NCBI GenBank assembly: GCA_963922455.1
Contig: CAWUIO010000005.1
Span: 1 to 64,000 of the forward strand
Source of the DNA: CAWUIO01 sp963922455
GTDB taxonomy: Bacteria > Bacteroidota > Bacteroidia > Cytophagales > Microscillaceae
Direction of reading: 5' to 3'
DNA: 64,000 nt
This document shows positions 36,124-45,458 of this stretch, piece by piece. How positions within the stretch are numbered: position 1 is the first letter of the stretch; each line of letters opens with the position of its first letter. Below the pieces are notes generated by a model. The model ran no database searches. It was not told where the DNA came from and was given only the letters and a program-made list of their open reading frames with translations. A program made the translations under genes and the position numbers.

Positions 36124-36168
36124 CCAACCTGTCACAACATACAAGAACAATAAGTGACCAGCCTGTCA
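36121..36168. promoter_or_regulatory. Two copies of a TGACCARCCTGTCA element
   Basis: TGACCAACCTGTCA (36121-36134) and TGACCAGCCTGTCA (36155-36168), start-to-start distance 34 bp. Each has inverted ends TGAC/GTCA, the layout of a dimeric TetR-type operator. 34 bp is about three helix turns, so both copies would face the same side of DNA. No TetR gene is in the window. Confidence 0.4.
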
Positions 36169-36562
36169 TTTTAGTAAAATTATACTTAAGTTTTCTTTCA
36201 CTAGTTTTAATCTCTAAGCAAGAAAAGTGTTTGTTAATGTTATTATGGTTATACAATTTAAAAGCAACACTTCAGGGGTAAAAAGAAGCTCTTTTGAGGG
36301 GTGTCCAGTGGGGTGAGGTGATTGGTTTCAGAATAATATCTCTACAAATATACAAAAAAACGTAGTAAGCCAAAGTATATTTGCCATAATCCTAATACGT
36401 AAAATTTTCCTAAAGTTTTCGAAATACAGAGATTTAGGGGGGTAAAAGGGCCGCATAGCCCCGATTTTGACTAGTAATTACGATATTTGGTCAAGAAACT
36501 GTTCCCAAAAGGCCCGATTATCCACCTTCTGGCTTAGGGAGCGTGATTTACTTAAATAAGAT
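36124..36562. other. Long intergenic region upstream of hemE
   Basis: No gene is seen in these 439 bases. They hold the second TGACCAGCCTGTCA element, a TATATTTG at 36376-36383 (a -7-like match without a TTTG 19 nt upstream) and, at 36532-36541, GGCTTAGGGA, identical to the head of the structured repeat, but without the rest of the element. Confidence 0.5.
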
Positions 36563-37594
36563 ATGGAATTACAGAACGATTTGATATTGCGCGTACTGGC
36601 AGGAGAGAAAACGGAGCGAAAGCCTGTATGGCTGATGCGCCAGGCCGGTCGTATCCTTCCAGAATACCGGGCAATCCGGGAAAAACTGAGCGGATTTCAA
36701 GAATTAGTGACTACCCCTGCCTTGGCTGCGGAGGTTACCTTACAACCCGTGGATATATTAGGAGTGGATGCGGCCATCATTTTCTCTGATATCCTGGTGA
36801 TCCCCGAAGCGATGGGCTTGCCTTATTTGATGGTAGAAAAGATAGGGCCGCGATTTGAAAACCCTATCCGGGATGAAAAACAGGTAGCCTCGATGCGGGT
36901 AGCCGACCCCCACGAAACCCTGGGATATGTCTTGGAAGCTATTCGCCTCACTAAAAAAGAGTTACACGGAAGGGTGCCCCTTATAGGCTTCGCCGGGGCC
37001 CCTTGGACTATTATGGCTTATATGGTGGAAGGCGGGGGTTCCAAAACGTTTTCTTGGGCGAAGCGATTTTTATTTCAAGAGCCTGCCTTGGCTCATCAAC
37101 TCTTAGAAAAAATCTGCCAGTCTACCATTGCCTACTTAAAAGCTCAGGTAGACGCTGGGGTTCATTTGCTTCAGGTCTTTGACTCTTGGGCTGGGATATT
37201 AAGCCCTGAGGCCTATCGGGCCTTTTCTTTACCCTATCTGCAAAAGATCTGTGAGGCCATCCCCGATACACCTATGATCGTATTTGCCAAAGGGGCTTAT
37301 TTTGCCCGAAAGGAATTAGGCGACTTAGCTTGTCAGGCAATTGGTTTGGACTGGAATATGAACCCACAAGAGAGCCGGGAAATAATAGGCCCGGATAAAG
37401 TATTACAGGGAAACTTAGACCCATGCTATCTGTACGCTCCCGAATCCTTTCTAGAAGAAGCGGTAAGTACGATGTTACAAGCTTTTGGGCCGCAAAGACA
37501 TATTGTCAACCTAGGGCATGGCGTGTATCCCGATACCGACCCCAATCAAGTAAAGCGCTTTATCCAGCTCGTAAAAGAAAAAAGCCTCCTTTAA
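36563..37594 (+). CDS. hemE: Uroporphyrinogen decarboxylase
   Basis: Heme synthesis: converts uroporphyrinogen III to coproporphyrinogen III in the cytoplasm. The 343-aa length is standard for HemE. The conserved N-terminal substrate loop is RKPVWLMRQAGRILPEYR (about 18-35). FSDILVIPEAMG carries the catalytic Asp, and GFAGAPWTIMAYM and the C-terminal HIVNLGHGV loop are present. Transcribed alone here; the other hem genes are not in the window. Two overlapping hairpins follow its stop. Confidence 0.96.
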   Translation: MELQNDLILRVLAGEKTERKPVWLMRQAGRILPEYRAIREKLSGFQELVTTPALAAEVTLQPVDILGVDAAIIFSDILVIPEAMGLPYLMVEKIGPRFENPIRDEKQVASMRVADPHETLGYVLEAIRLTKKELHGRVPLIGFAGAPWTIMAYMVEGGGSKTFSWAKRFLFQEPALAHQLLEKICQSTIAYLKAQVDAGVHLLQVFDSWAGILSPEAYRAFSLPYLQKICEAIPDTPMIVFAKGAYFARKELGDLACQAIGLDWNMNPQESREIIGPDKVLQGNLDPCYLYAPESFLEEAVSTMLQAFGPQRHIVNLGHGVYPDTDPNQVKRFIQLVKEKSLL

Positions 37595-37651
37595 TTTAAA
37601 AGGGGGCTTGTACAAAGAAAACCGGAAATTTTAATTAGGATTTCCGGTTTT
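37581..37651. terminator. Two hairpins between hemE and bcp
   Basis: First: AAGCCTCCTTT/AAAGGGGGCTT around the hemE stop (37581-37610). Second: AACCGGAAAT/ATTTCCGGTT (about 37619-37648) followed by TTTTTT, covering the bcp stop. They separate two convergent genes; the second is a strong bidirectional terminator. Confidence 0.75.
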
Positions 37652-38093
37652 TTAGTTCTTCCAACATGGTCCGGATATGCCGCTTGGCTCCTAGCATATT
37701 TTCATACACTGCCAGGATTTTTTGTTCAGGGTCTAATAAATAGGTTACCCTTCGTGGAATACCAATCAAAGGGATTAAGGCCTGGTAAGCCTTACACACT
37801 TCTCCTTTAGCATCCGACAAAAGCTCAAAAGGCAACTGATGCGCTTCCTTAAATTTTTGATGGCTAGCCATGGTATCTCGACTAATTCCGAATACATTCA
37901 CATCTAGATCTCGGAAGGATACGATGTTGTCCCGGAAATCACAAGCCTCTGTAGTACAACCTGGGGTAAAGTCTTTGGGATAAAAATAGAGAATACACGC
38001 TTTTCCTTGCATAGCTTCGTAAAGGCAAAAGTTTTGCCCAGAGGTGGAGGGAAGACAAAAATCGGGTGCTTTTTGTTGTACACGTAATGGCAT
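37635..38093 (-). CDS. bcp: Thiol peroxidase of the BCP/PrxQ class
   Basis: A 152-aa thioredoxin-fold peroxiredoxin. The peroxidatic Cys is C46 in DFTPGCTTEACDFRD, and the resolving Cys is C51, five residues later, the signature of the BCP/PrxQ subgroup. It reduces H2O2 and organic peroxides with thioredoxin (family knowledge). Cytoplasmic. Convergent with hemE; divergent from the PAS/GAF sensor gene. Together with Dps it forms part of the oxidative-stress content of this region. Confidence 0.94.
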   Translation of the reverse strand: MPLRVQQKAPDFCLPSTSGQNFCLYEAMQGKACILYFYPKDFTPGCTTEACDFRDNIVSFRDLDVNVFGISRDTMASHQKFKEAHQLPFELLSDAKGEVCKAYQALIPLIGIPRRVTYLLDPEQKILAVYENMLGAKRHIRTMLEELKNRKS

Positions 38094-38256
38094 ATTTATT
38101 GGAATTAATTGAATTAAAACTACTTCATAAACTCAGTGGGGCAAACAAAAGTTATCCGGCCTGAATATAAGCCGAAAACATCAGAAAGATAGGAGAATAC
38201 TCCTTCAAGATTTTTAGCCTAAGAAAGTATTAGTATATTCCCGCAAATACGTATTC

Positions 38257-40323
38257 ATGGAAGCGAATCAAAATTTATCATTCCGACGGCTCCTCTTCTT
38301 TTATTTCCTTTTGTTCCTCTTGTGTGCAATAGGTTTAGGATATAACTACCTCCGTTTACTCAATTTGCGGAGCTTACCAGAGGAGATTTTAACTCAACAT
38401 AAATTAATAGAGAAATATGGCCGGGATATCGATGCCGATGTCAACTATATGGCCTACTCTAACCTAAACCATTTGCTCTCCCAGCGGGCATTTCTCCGCA
38501 ACCGGGCTGATGGCTTATGGAATAATCAAATCAAGCAAAACTTGGATTCATTGGCCAATCTGGGCCAATTAAAAAAGAATACACGCAGCCAAGAGCTCAT
38601 CAACTCACTGCGAAAAAACCTGATCCGTTTGGATCTCCAATGGCGCAAAATCCTGAAAACTTGGGATCCCCAGGATATGGACCTACTTGATTCTGAACTG
38701 GATAAAGACTTTGACCTATTATTGGTCCGAATCAGGAGCCAGATCAAGCAGATTGTCAACGAAGAAGAAAGCGAAGTACAATTCAAGCTCTACGAAATAA
38801 ATCAGCAAATCAGGCAAACGGGTATTTTTACCAGTCTTCTGGTCCTATTCGCCTTTTTAAGCGGCTTTTTACTTACCTATTTCTATGTCTATAAGCTCTT
38901 CGGAGAAACCAATCGGATTACCCGCTACTTAAAGGAATTAATCTCCGGCTCGCTTCCCAGACCTTTAAACAGTGCCCGGCCTGAGTTGATGGATTTGGCC
39001 GAAACCGGTAACGAGTTCAACTACACTTTCCAAAGGCTGTCCCACCTGGCCGAAGATGTAAGCAAGGGTACTTTTGATAGTCAAGTTAGGGTATTCCAAG
39101 ACCAGGGTGTTTTGGGGGAGGCACTCTCTCGTATGCGGGCCAGTCTTCAAAATATTGCCCGCGGTAACCGGGAACGAAACTGGCTCAATGAAGGCTATGC
39201 CAAGTTTGCCGAAATTTTACGGGCAAGCTATCCGAGCACTCAGGTCTTTTATGAGGAGATCATACGAAACCTAGTTGACTATCTTGAGATTAATCAGGGG
39301 GGTATCTTTACCCTCAACGAAACCCCCGAGCAAGAAGCTAGCATGGAATTGCAAGCCGCTTATGCCTACAACCGGCAGAAGTTTTTAAGCCGCAGTATTT
39401 ACAAAGAAGAAGGTTTGGTTGGCCAAGCCTGGAGGGAGCAAGATTTATTATATATCACAGATATTCCTGAGGACTACGCCGACATCACTTCGGGTTTGGG
39501 GCACGCTCGCCCCAAGGCACTTTTACTGGCTCCTTTGGTCACTAACTACGAAGTTATGGGAGTTTTAGAACTGGCTTCCTTGCAAGATATCCCTGAGTAC
39601 AAACACCAGTTCATCAACCGGGTGGGAGAAAGTATTGCCACTACCATAGCCCGCCTCAAAATTGATGATGATACCAAACGCCTCCTGGAAGAATCACAAA
39701 CCATGGCCTACCGGATGAAAGAGCAGGAAGAAGAAATGAAGCAAAACATGGAGGAGCTCATGACTACCAAAGAGATCATGGAGCAAAACACGATTGAGAT
39801 CAATGCCCAGATAGATGCCATTAGCCGTTGTTTCTTGATGCTCGAAACGGATACCACCGGAAATATTACCAAGGTAAACCCGCTCTTTTTAGATATATCT
39901 GGGTATCGGGAGGAAGAAATTTTAAATCGCCATTATTCTGTTTTTTATGGGGAGGATGCTCTGGATGATGGCCGTCAAGAAGATTGGAACCGGGTGATCC
40001 AAGGAAAAACAATCGTGGGTGATTTTGTGAGGTATCAGAAAAACGGAGATAAATTTTGGATTCACGAAGTTATGTATCCCTTGGTAAATACCCAGGGGGA
40101 TGTGTATAAGATCTGTTTGATTGGCCACGATATAAGCAAACAAAAAGAGCAGGAGAGAGAAATTAAAAGCCAGCTCAATGAGCTTTATATGAGCAAACGT
40201 GACGTGGTAAACCGTATCCGGGAAGTGGAAGGCAAGGCTCGGGGAAAGATCATGAAGCTCACTTTGGAATACCAGGAACAATTAAAAGAGAAAGAGCGGA
40301 TCATTGAAGAGCTAAGGCGCTGA
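38257..40323 (+). CDS. Membrane sensor with GAF and PAS domains, no output domain
   Basis: A 688-aa protein with two transmembrane helices (about 12-34 and 188-212) enclosing a helical periplasmic sensor, and a HAMP-like linker to about 300. A GAF domain lies at about 315-465 (EGLVGQAWREQDLLYITDIP). A coiled coil (about 470-518), a PAS domain at about 520-630 (ISGYREEEILNRHYSVFYGED, then FWIHEVMYPLVN) and a final coiled coil complete it. There is no histidine kinase, GGDEF, EAL or methyl-accepting signal domain. It therefore needs a partner, or it works by altering the coil. Such kinase-less sensors occur in Bacteroidota. No partner gene is adjacent; a strong terminator follows. Confidence 0.87.
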   Translation: MEANQNLSFRRLLFFYFLLFLLCAIGLGYNYLRLLNLRSLPEEILTQHKLIEKYGRDIDADVNYMAYSNLNHLLSQRAFLRNRADGLWNNQIKQNLDSLANLGQLKKNTRSQELINSLRKNLIRLDLQWRKILKTWDPQDMDLLDSELDKDFDLLLVRIRSQIKQIVNEEESEVQFKLYEINQQIRQTGIFTSLLVLFAFLSGFLLTYFYVYKLFGETNRITRYLKELISGSLPRPLNSARPELMDLAETGNEFNYTFQRLSHLAEDVSKGTFDSQVRVFQDQGVLGEALSRMRASLQNIARGNRERNWLNEGYAKFAEILRASYPSTQVFYEEIIRNLVDYLEINQGGIFTLNETPEQEASMELQAAYAYNRQKFLSRSIYKEEGLVGQAWREQDLLYITDIPEDYADITSGLGHARPKALLLAPLVTNYEVMGVLELASLQDIPEYKHQFINRVGESIATTIARLKIDDDTKRLLEESQTMAYRMKEQEEEMKQNMEELMTTKEIMEQNTIEINAQIDAISRCFLMLETDTTGNITKVNPLFLDISGYREEEILNRHYSVFYGEDALDDGRQEDWNRVIQGKTIVGDFVRYQKNGDKFWIHEVMYPLVNTQGDVYKICLIGHDISKQKEQEREIKSQLNELYMSKRDVVNRIREVEGKARGKIMKLTLEYQEQLKEKERIIEELRR

Positions 40324-40344
40324 TCTTTCTTTGCTTATATCACG

Positions 40345-40379
40345 AGCCCTTTGTTTGAGAAAACGAAGGGCTTTTTTTT
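40345..40379 (+). terminator. Terminator of the PAS/GAF sensor gene
   Basis: AGCCCTT/AAGGGCT stem with an internal bulge, followed by eight T. Confidence 0.85.
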
Positions 40380-40391
40380 GGAAAAGATTTA

Positions 40392-40524
40392 GGGGCTTCC
40401 CCACGCCCAGGCCAAGTGGAGCCTAGTGTACCTAAGTAACCGGCGTGGGTCGGGCTAGGCTGCCGAGCCGGCACGCGCGCATACCAGCGGCGGTCTCGGC
40501 CCTACGGGCGCCTATCCCTAAGCC
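40392..40524 (-). repeat. Interspersed structured repeat, copy R8
   Basis: Tail at left, head at right. P1 is GGCTT/AAGCC (40394-40398 with 40520-40524). P3 is CCCACGCC (40400-40407) with GGCGTGGG (40442-40449), 8 pairs, different bases from other copies yet fully complementary. P2 of the CCGAG/CTCGG type. Pair D with R9, 74 nt between heads. Confidence 0.85.
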
Positions 40525-40598
40525 AGGAAAGATGAGAGAAAAGAGACTCATTGCCTACTTAATTCTCCCATCTCCCTCCCTTTTCTCTGTTCTCAAGA

Positions 40599-40728
40599 GG
40601 CTTAGGGATGGAGCGGCATGTTTGAGCTCGTGAGGGCCTGAGGGGAAAGGCAGCGAGTAGCGAGAGCCCGACCCGCGCCGGTACTATATTCCAGCCTGCA
40701 CCTTAGGATAAAAGCGCGGGGAAGCTCC
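40599..40728 (+). repeat. Interspersed structured repeat, copy R9
   Basis: Head at 40599 (GGCTT), tail AAGCT at 40722-40726, so the outer pair of P1 is a G-T wobble. P3 is CCCGCGC (40672-40678) with GCGCGGG (40714-40720). P2 of the CTCG/CGAG type. Between R9 and the acyl-CoA synthetase gene I see a weak promoter-like TATATTTA at about 40819. Confidence 0.85.
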
Positions 40729-40863
40729 AAATTATTTTTTAATCCTAATACCAGTTGCCCTGATACGCCTATTGGCTGCTCCTTTTGATAAGCGTAATTT
40801 CCAAAAGTCAACGAATATTGTATATTTAGGTAATCGAATTGTACAATTAATAAATTCCTAAAT

Positions 40864-42558
40864 ATGGTTCAGACAAAACTCATAACGCGTTGCCCTTCGG
40901 CCACCGGATATCCCCTACTCATAAAAGAAATTTTCAAGCAAATTTTAAAATACGAACCCGAGAGAGAAATAGTATATCGTGATTTGTTTCGTTACACGTA
41001 TCGCGGTTTGGATGAAAGGGTGCGCAAACTAGCCAATGTCCTCGGCGAACATGGCGTCAAAGCCGGAGACACTGTAGCTGTTTTTGATTGGGATAGTCAT
41101 CGCTACTTAGAATGTTTTTTTGCCATTCCTATGATTGGAGCGATTTTACATACGGTTAATGTACGTCTCTCGCCCACGCAAATTCTGTATACCATCAATC
41201 ATGCAGAAGACAAATATATTCTTATCCACGAAGACTTCCTTCCTATCTTAGATGCGATCCAGGATAAGATTGAGGGCGTAGAAAAATACATTCTTATTTC
41301 GGACAAGGTGTATGAGGAGTCGGCCAATCATCAGATCCCTGCCTCCAAAGTAAGTTTTGCTGGGGAGTATGAATCATTGGTATCGGCGGCTTCCCCCGCA
41401 TACGAGTTTCCCGATTTTGATGAGGATAGCTGTGCTACTACGTTTTACACAACGGGTACAACGGGCAATCCTAAGGGAGTATATTTTTCGCACCGTCAGC
41501 TTTTCCTGCATACGCTCTCCATACTCATGTTCAGTAGTAGTTTTGAAACCCAGGGGCGCTTCCGGTCTAATGACGTCTATATGCCAATTACTCCTATGTT
41601 TCACGTCCACGCTTGGGGAGTTCCTTATGCGGCAAGTTTAATGGGGGTAAAGCAAGTCTACCCCGGACGCTATGAACCGGCTATGCTTTTAGGCTTACTC
41701 GTGAAGGAGAAAGTAACTTTTTCCCATTGTGTACCCACTATCTTGCAGATGCTGGTTAATAGTCCGGCCGCTCAGCAAGTAGATTTAAGTAAATGGAAAG
41801 TAATTATTGGCGGTTCGGCCTTGAATAAATCCTTAGCCAAAGCGGCCCTAGACTTAGGCATTGATGTATACTCGGGCTATGGTATGTCAGAAACTTGCCC
41901 CTTGATGGCTTTAACCTACCTCCCCGAATCTGTTTTAAACTTGCCCACCGATGAGCAAGTGGAATACCGAACCCGGGCTGGAAAAATAGCTCCTTTTGTG
42001 GATGTCCGCATTGTAGACGAAGCCGGCAACTTTCTTCCCCACGATGGGAAAGCGGTAGGAGAAATAGTTGCCCGCGGCCCTTGGATGACGCAGGGTTATT
42101 TTAAAGAGAGTGAAAAGAGTGAGGTGCTATGGAAAGGCGGCTGGCTCCACACGGGAGATATTGCCAGCATCACGCCCGATGCTTACATTATCATCGCGGA
42201 CCGGTCTAAGGATGTGATCAAAACTGGAGGGGAGTGGGTATCTTCGATTGCTTTAGAAAACCTAATCAGTCATGTGCCGGGAGTAGCCGAAGCGGCCGTG
42301 GTTGGCCTCCCTGATGATAAGTGGGGAGAACGCCCCTATGCCGTGGTGGTTCTTAAAGGTGGTTATGAAGACCAAGTCACCGCCGAAACTATCCGAGAGT
42401 ACCTTATGCCTTGGGTAGAAAAAGGAGATATCACGAAGTGGTACCTCCCGGAAAAAGTTTTATTTGTTGACGAAATCCCCAAGACCAGCGTAGGTAAGCT
42501 GGACAAAAAACGCATCCGAACCGAATGGAGCGATCGTTTAGTGCAAGAAGGCACATAA
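40864..42558 (+). CDS. Fatty-acyl-CoA synthetase (AMP-binding)
   Basis: Activates a fatty acid to its CoA thioester via an acyl-adenylate, 564 aa. The ATP/P-loop motif is FYTTGTTGNPKGV (194-206). The adenylation motif is GYGMSETCP, the hinge region is WLHTGDIASITPDAYIIIADRSKD, and the C-terminal catalytic lysine motif is PKTSVGKLDKKRIR. The length and motif style match medium/long-chain synthetases; the chain length is not decidable. Cytoplasmic or membrane-associated. Transcribed alone, followed by the hairpin at 42601. Confidence 0.92.
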   Translation: MVQTKLITRCPSATGYPLLIKEIFKQILKYEPEREIVYRDLFRYTYRGLDERVRKLANVLGEHGVKAGDTVAVFDWDSHRYLECFFAIPMIGAILHTVNVRLSPTQILYTINHAEDKYILIHEDFLPILDAIQDKIEGVEKYILISDKVYEESANHQIPASKVSFAGEYESLVSAASPAYEFPDFDEDSCATTFYTTGTTGNPKGVYFSHRQLFLHTLSILMFSSSFETQGRFRSNDVYMPITPMFHVHAWGVPYAASLMGVKQVYPGRYEPAMLLGLLVKEKVTFSHCVPTILQMLVNSPAAQQVDLSKWKVIIGGSALNKSLAKAALDLGIDVYSGYGMSETCPLMALTYLPESVLNLPTDEQVEYRTRAGKIAPFVDVRIVDEAGNFLPHDGKAVGEIVARGPWMTQGYFKESEKSEVLWKGGWLHTGDIASITPDAYIIIADRSKDVIKTGGEWVSSIALENLISHVPGVAEAAVVGLPDDKWGERPYAVVVLKGGYEDQVTAETIREYLMPWVEKGDITKWYLPEKVLFVDEIPKTSVGKLDKKRIRTEWSDRLVQEGT

Positions 42559-42600
42559 GCCTTTTTCTTCTTACATAGAAGCATTTATTAATTAAAATTA

Positions 42601-42631
42601 AGGGTAGGACAAATTGTCCTACCCTATTTTT
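42601..42631 (+). terminator. Terminator of the acyl-CoA synthetase gene
   Basis: Perfect stem AGGGTAGGACA/TGTCCTACCCT, followed by ATTTTTG. Confidence 0.85.
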
Positions 42632-42767
42632 GTCCTATAGCAAAACTCCATACAGCTTTGTTAGTTAATAGTATATTGAAGCCGAACTAATTCATTTAGC
42701 TTGGTGTATTACGAGTAGGTCTCCATGATTAGACTAAGAACCAAACCATAACACTACCTTGAAAAAC

Positions 42768-45317
42768 ATGTATCACTTGCTTCTGGGGAGCAGTGTGTTT
42801 AGGCTTTTCCTGATTGCCGGATGGATAGGGTTTTTAGTAATTCCAGCCATAAGCAAAGCCCAAGTAAACACTTCCTATACCTATACTGGGCAAGTACTCG
42901 ACGCAAAAACCGGGGAGCCCATTGCCTTTGCCAATGTCTATCCCAAAAAAGATCCCCAAGGCGGAGCTAGTACTAATTTTGATGGATATTATATCCTCAA
43001 ATCAAAAACCCCTTTTGATACACTCATCGCTTCCTTTATTGGCTACAAGACCGCAGCTATTGCTTTAAATCCCCAAGCCTTCAAACAAGAGATAGATTTT
43101 AAACTCACGACCAACACCCAAGAATTAGAAGAGTTAGTATTCAAGGCCGGCGAAGACCCGGCCTATCCTATTATGCGGCAGGTGATTAAAAACAAAAAAA
43201 TCAATAGCCCCGCTAGCTCTAATTTTTATGAACACGATAGCTATGTGAAGATTGAAATCTACCTAGATAATATCCCTCAGCAATTGGATAACCGAAGGCT
43301 TTACCGCCAGGTGGTTGCCACACTGGATAGTATAGGACGTATAGAAGACCAAAACGGTGATCGCTTAATCCCTATAATGATTTCTGAGGCTGCTACCCGC
43401 CACTATCAACAAAATAAGCCCTACCGAAGCAAAGATGATGTACTCAAACACAAAGTAACGGGCTTGGGCATAGGGAGAGGCCGGTATACAGCTCAATTAA
43501 GTAATAGCAACTTTTACAATCACAGCTTTTACGAGAACTGGATGCCTATCCTAGGAAAAGATTTTATCTCGCCTATCTCCGACAATTGGTGGATTTATTA
43601 CGACTACTACCTAGTGGATAGCCTAGACATAGATGGCTATTGGTGCTATAAAATAGATATGGAGCCCAAACGGGAGCAAGATCTTGCATTTTATGGTTCT
43701 ATATGGATTGATAGTGAATCCTACGCCTTAAAGCAGGTGGATGCCCGGGTGAACCGAGGGGCTAATATTAATTTTATCGAAGGAATCGATATTTATCAAG
43801 AGCTTTTACCCCAAGAAAACGGAGCGTGGTTTCCTAAAAAGGTGCATACAACTGTTGACGTTACCCAAATAACCAAAAGCTCGGTTGGCTTAATTGCCAA
43901 ATTCTACGTGCAGAATCAGAATTATGATCTAAATCATAGCAGAGAACCCAGTTTTTACGAAGAAACTTTCTCTCTTCACCAAGATGCTTATGTGTATACC
44001 AAGGGCTACTGGGATACAGTAAGGCCTGACTCGCTTAGCCAGGACGAGGAGCAAACCTATGCCATGATTGATTCCTTAAAGGAAATTAAAGGAGTTAAAA
44101 CCTGGAGCCAAGTGTTTGGTACTATTATTTCAGGATATAAAACCCTCGGCCCGGTTGATTTGGGGAATGTTCTCAAAGCCTATGCTTATAATAATGTGGA
44201 GGGCCATCGTTTTGAATTAGGATTCCGTACCAATACTAGTTTTAGTCATCGCTTTGTCTTTTCTGGATTTACGGCCTACGGTACCCGAGATACGGAATTC
44301 AAATACGGGATTGGCCTTGATTACTTTATTTCCCGTAAACACTGGTCTATTTTAGGAATAAAACGAACAAAAAGACTAGATAGAATTGGTGTAAGCTCAG
44401 ATGACTACCGGATCAACCCCCTGATATCGGCTATTTTACGATGGGGAAATCTAAGAGCCCAAGGCCCCTACATGCGAAGGGAAACTTCTATTTATGCCCA
44501 AACTGATATCATTAAAGGCATAACGGGTAAAATACAAGTAAGAAACTTCTCGATTGATCCGGTTCTGGATAATTATGGCTATTTTCTTAATCCAGGGCAG
44601 GAAAACTCTCCCCTCATTACACGTTTTGGAAGTTCAGAATTAATGTTGGAAGCGCGTTTTGCCCGACAAGAGGAGTTTCTGTACCCAGGAAATAACCGAG
44701 TCAGTCTAGGAACCCGTTTATTACCCGTTCTTACCCTCCGTTATACCAAAGGACTACAAGGATTTTTAGAGGGCGATTTGGATTATCATAAATTTGAAGC
44801 CAATATCGCCCACAATACCCGCTTAGGAATTCTAGGAAGGTTACGTTATCAGGTTTCAGGGGGTTTTATCCCCTCCCAAGTACCCTTGCCTTTACTTTTT
44901 GTACCGGTTGGTAACGAGAGTTTTGTATATAATTTCAATGGATTTAATACCCTTGAATTTTTAGAGTTTGCTAGTGATCGTTTCCTGATGTTAAACCTTC
45001 AGCATAATTTTGAAGGATTACTTGCCAACCGCATCCCTCTTTTAAAAAAATTGAAGCTACGTACCTTATTTTTGAGTAATATTTTTTGGGGCGACATAAG
45101 AAACGATAACCTCAGCCTAAGCCCTGAAGAGGGGCCCGATGGTACAGCTTTTCTTCGCCCTCAGCCTCTTGATAACAAACCCTTCGTGGAAGTAGGTTAC
45201 GGATTGAGTAATATTTTCAAATTTTTGCAGATAACCTCTATCCATCGAGTAACCTATAGAAACAAGCCCGGAACCAGAAATTGGGGAATCTTCATCACGG
45301 GACGGCTTAGTTTATAA
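42768..45317 (+). CDS. DUF5686 outer-membrane protein with carboxypeptidase-like domain
   Basis: An 849-aa protein from the ATG at 42768; an in-frame TTG at 42759 would add three residues. It has a signal peptide (about 1-33, ending SKAQ), a carboxypeptidase-D regulatory-like (CarboxypepD_reg) domain at about 40-120 (YTGQVLDAKTGEPIAFANVY), and then the DUF5686 region with RRLYRQVVATL and a predicted outer-membrane barrel to the end (GRLSL). It looks like a TonB-receptor relative without a plug, of unknown substrate. Bacteroidota genomes often carry several; a role in envelope or iron-complex handling has been suggested but not shown here. Transcribed alone before parA. Confidence 0.83.
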   Translation: MYHLLLGSSVFRLFLIAGWIGFLVIPAISKAQVNTSYTYTGQVLDAKTGEPIAFANVYPKKDPQGGASTNFDGYYILKSKTPFDTLIASFIGYKTAAIALNPQAFKQEIDFKLTTNTQELEELVFKAGEDPAYPIMRQVIKNKKINSPASSNFYEHDSYVKIEIYLDNIPQQLDNRRLYRQVVATLDSIGRIEDQNGDRLIPIMISEAATRHYQQNKPYRSKDDVLKHKVTGLGIGRGRYTAQLSNSNFYNHSFYENWMPILGKDFISPISDNWWIYYDYYLVDSLDIDGYWCYKIDMEPKREQDLAFYGSIWIDSESYALKQVDARVNRGANINFIEGIDIYQELLPQENGAWFPKKVHTTVDVTQITKSSVGLIAKFYVQNQNYDLNHSREPSFYEETFSLHQDAYVYTKGYWDTVRPDSLSQDEEQTYAMIDSLKEIKGVKTWSQVFGTIISGYKTLGPVDLGNVLKAYAYNNVEGHRFELGFRTNTSFSHRFVFSGFTAYGTRDTEFKYGIGLDYFISRKHWSILGIKRTKRLDRIGVSSDDYRINPLISAILRWGNLRAQGPYMRRETSIYAQTDIIKGITGKIQVRNFSIDPVLDNYGYFLNPGQENSPLITRFGSSELMLEARFARQEEFLYPGNNRVSLGTRLLPVLTLRYTKGLQGFLEGDLDYHKFEANIAHNTRLGILGRLRYQVSGGFIPSQVPLPLLFVPVGNESFVYNFNGFNTLEFLEFASDRFLMLNLQHNFEGLLANRIPLLKKLKLRTLFLSNIFWGDIRNDNLSLSPEEGPDGTAFLRPQPLDNKPFVEVGYGLSNIFKFLQITSIHRVTYRNKPGTRNWGIFITGRLSL

Positions 45318-45458
45318 GGTTTTCTTGCCTATTTCATTAAGAATGTAAGAATTTTCTAAAAATTTACTAAGTTTAAAATATGACGATGCAGTCCTGGTTC
45401 TTGGGCAATTTTTGTTTTATTTTCTTATTAATCCCTATCATTTAAAGAAAATCGTCTC

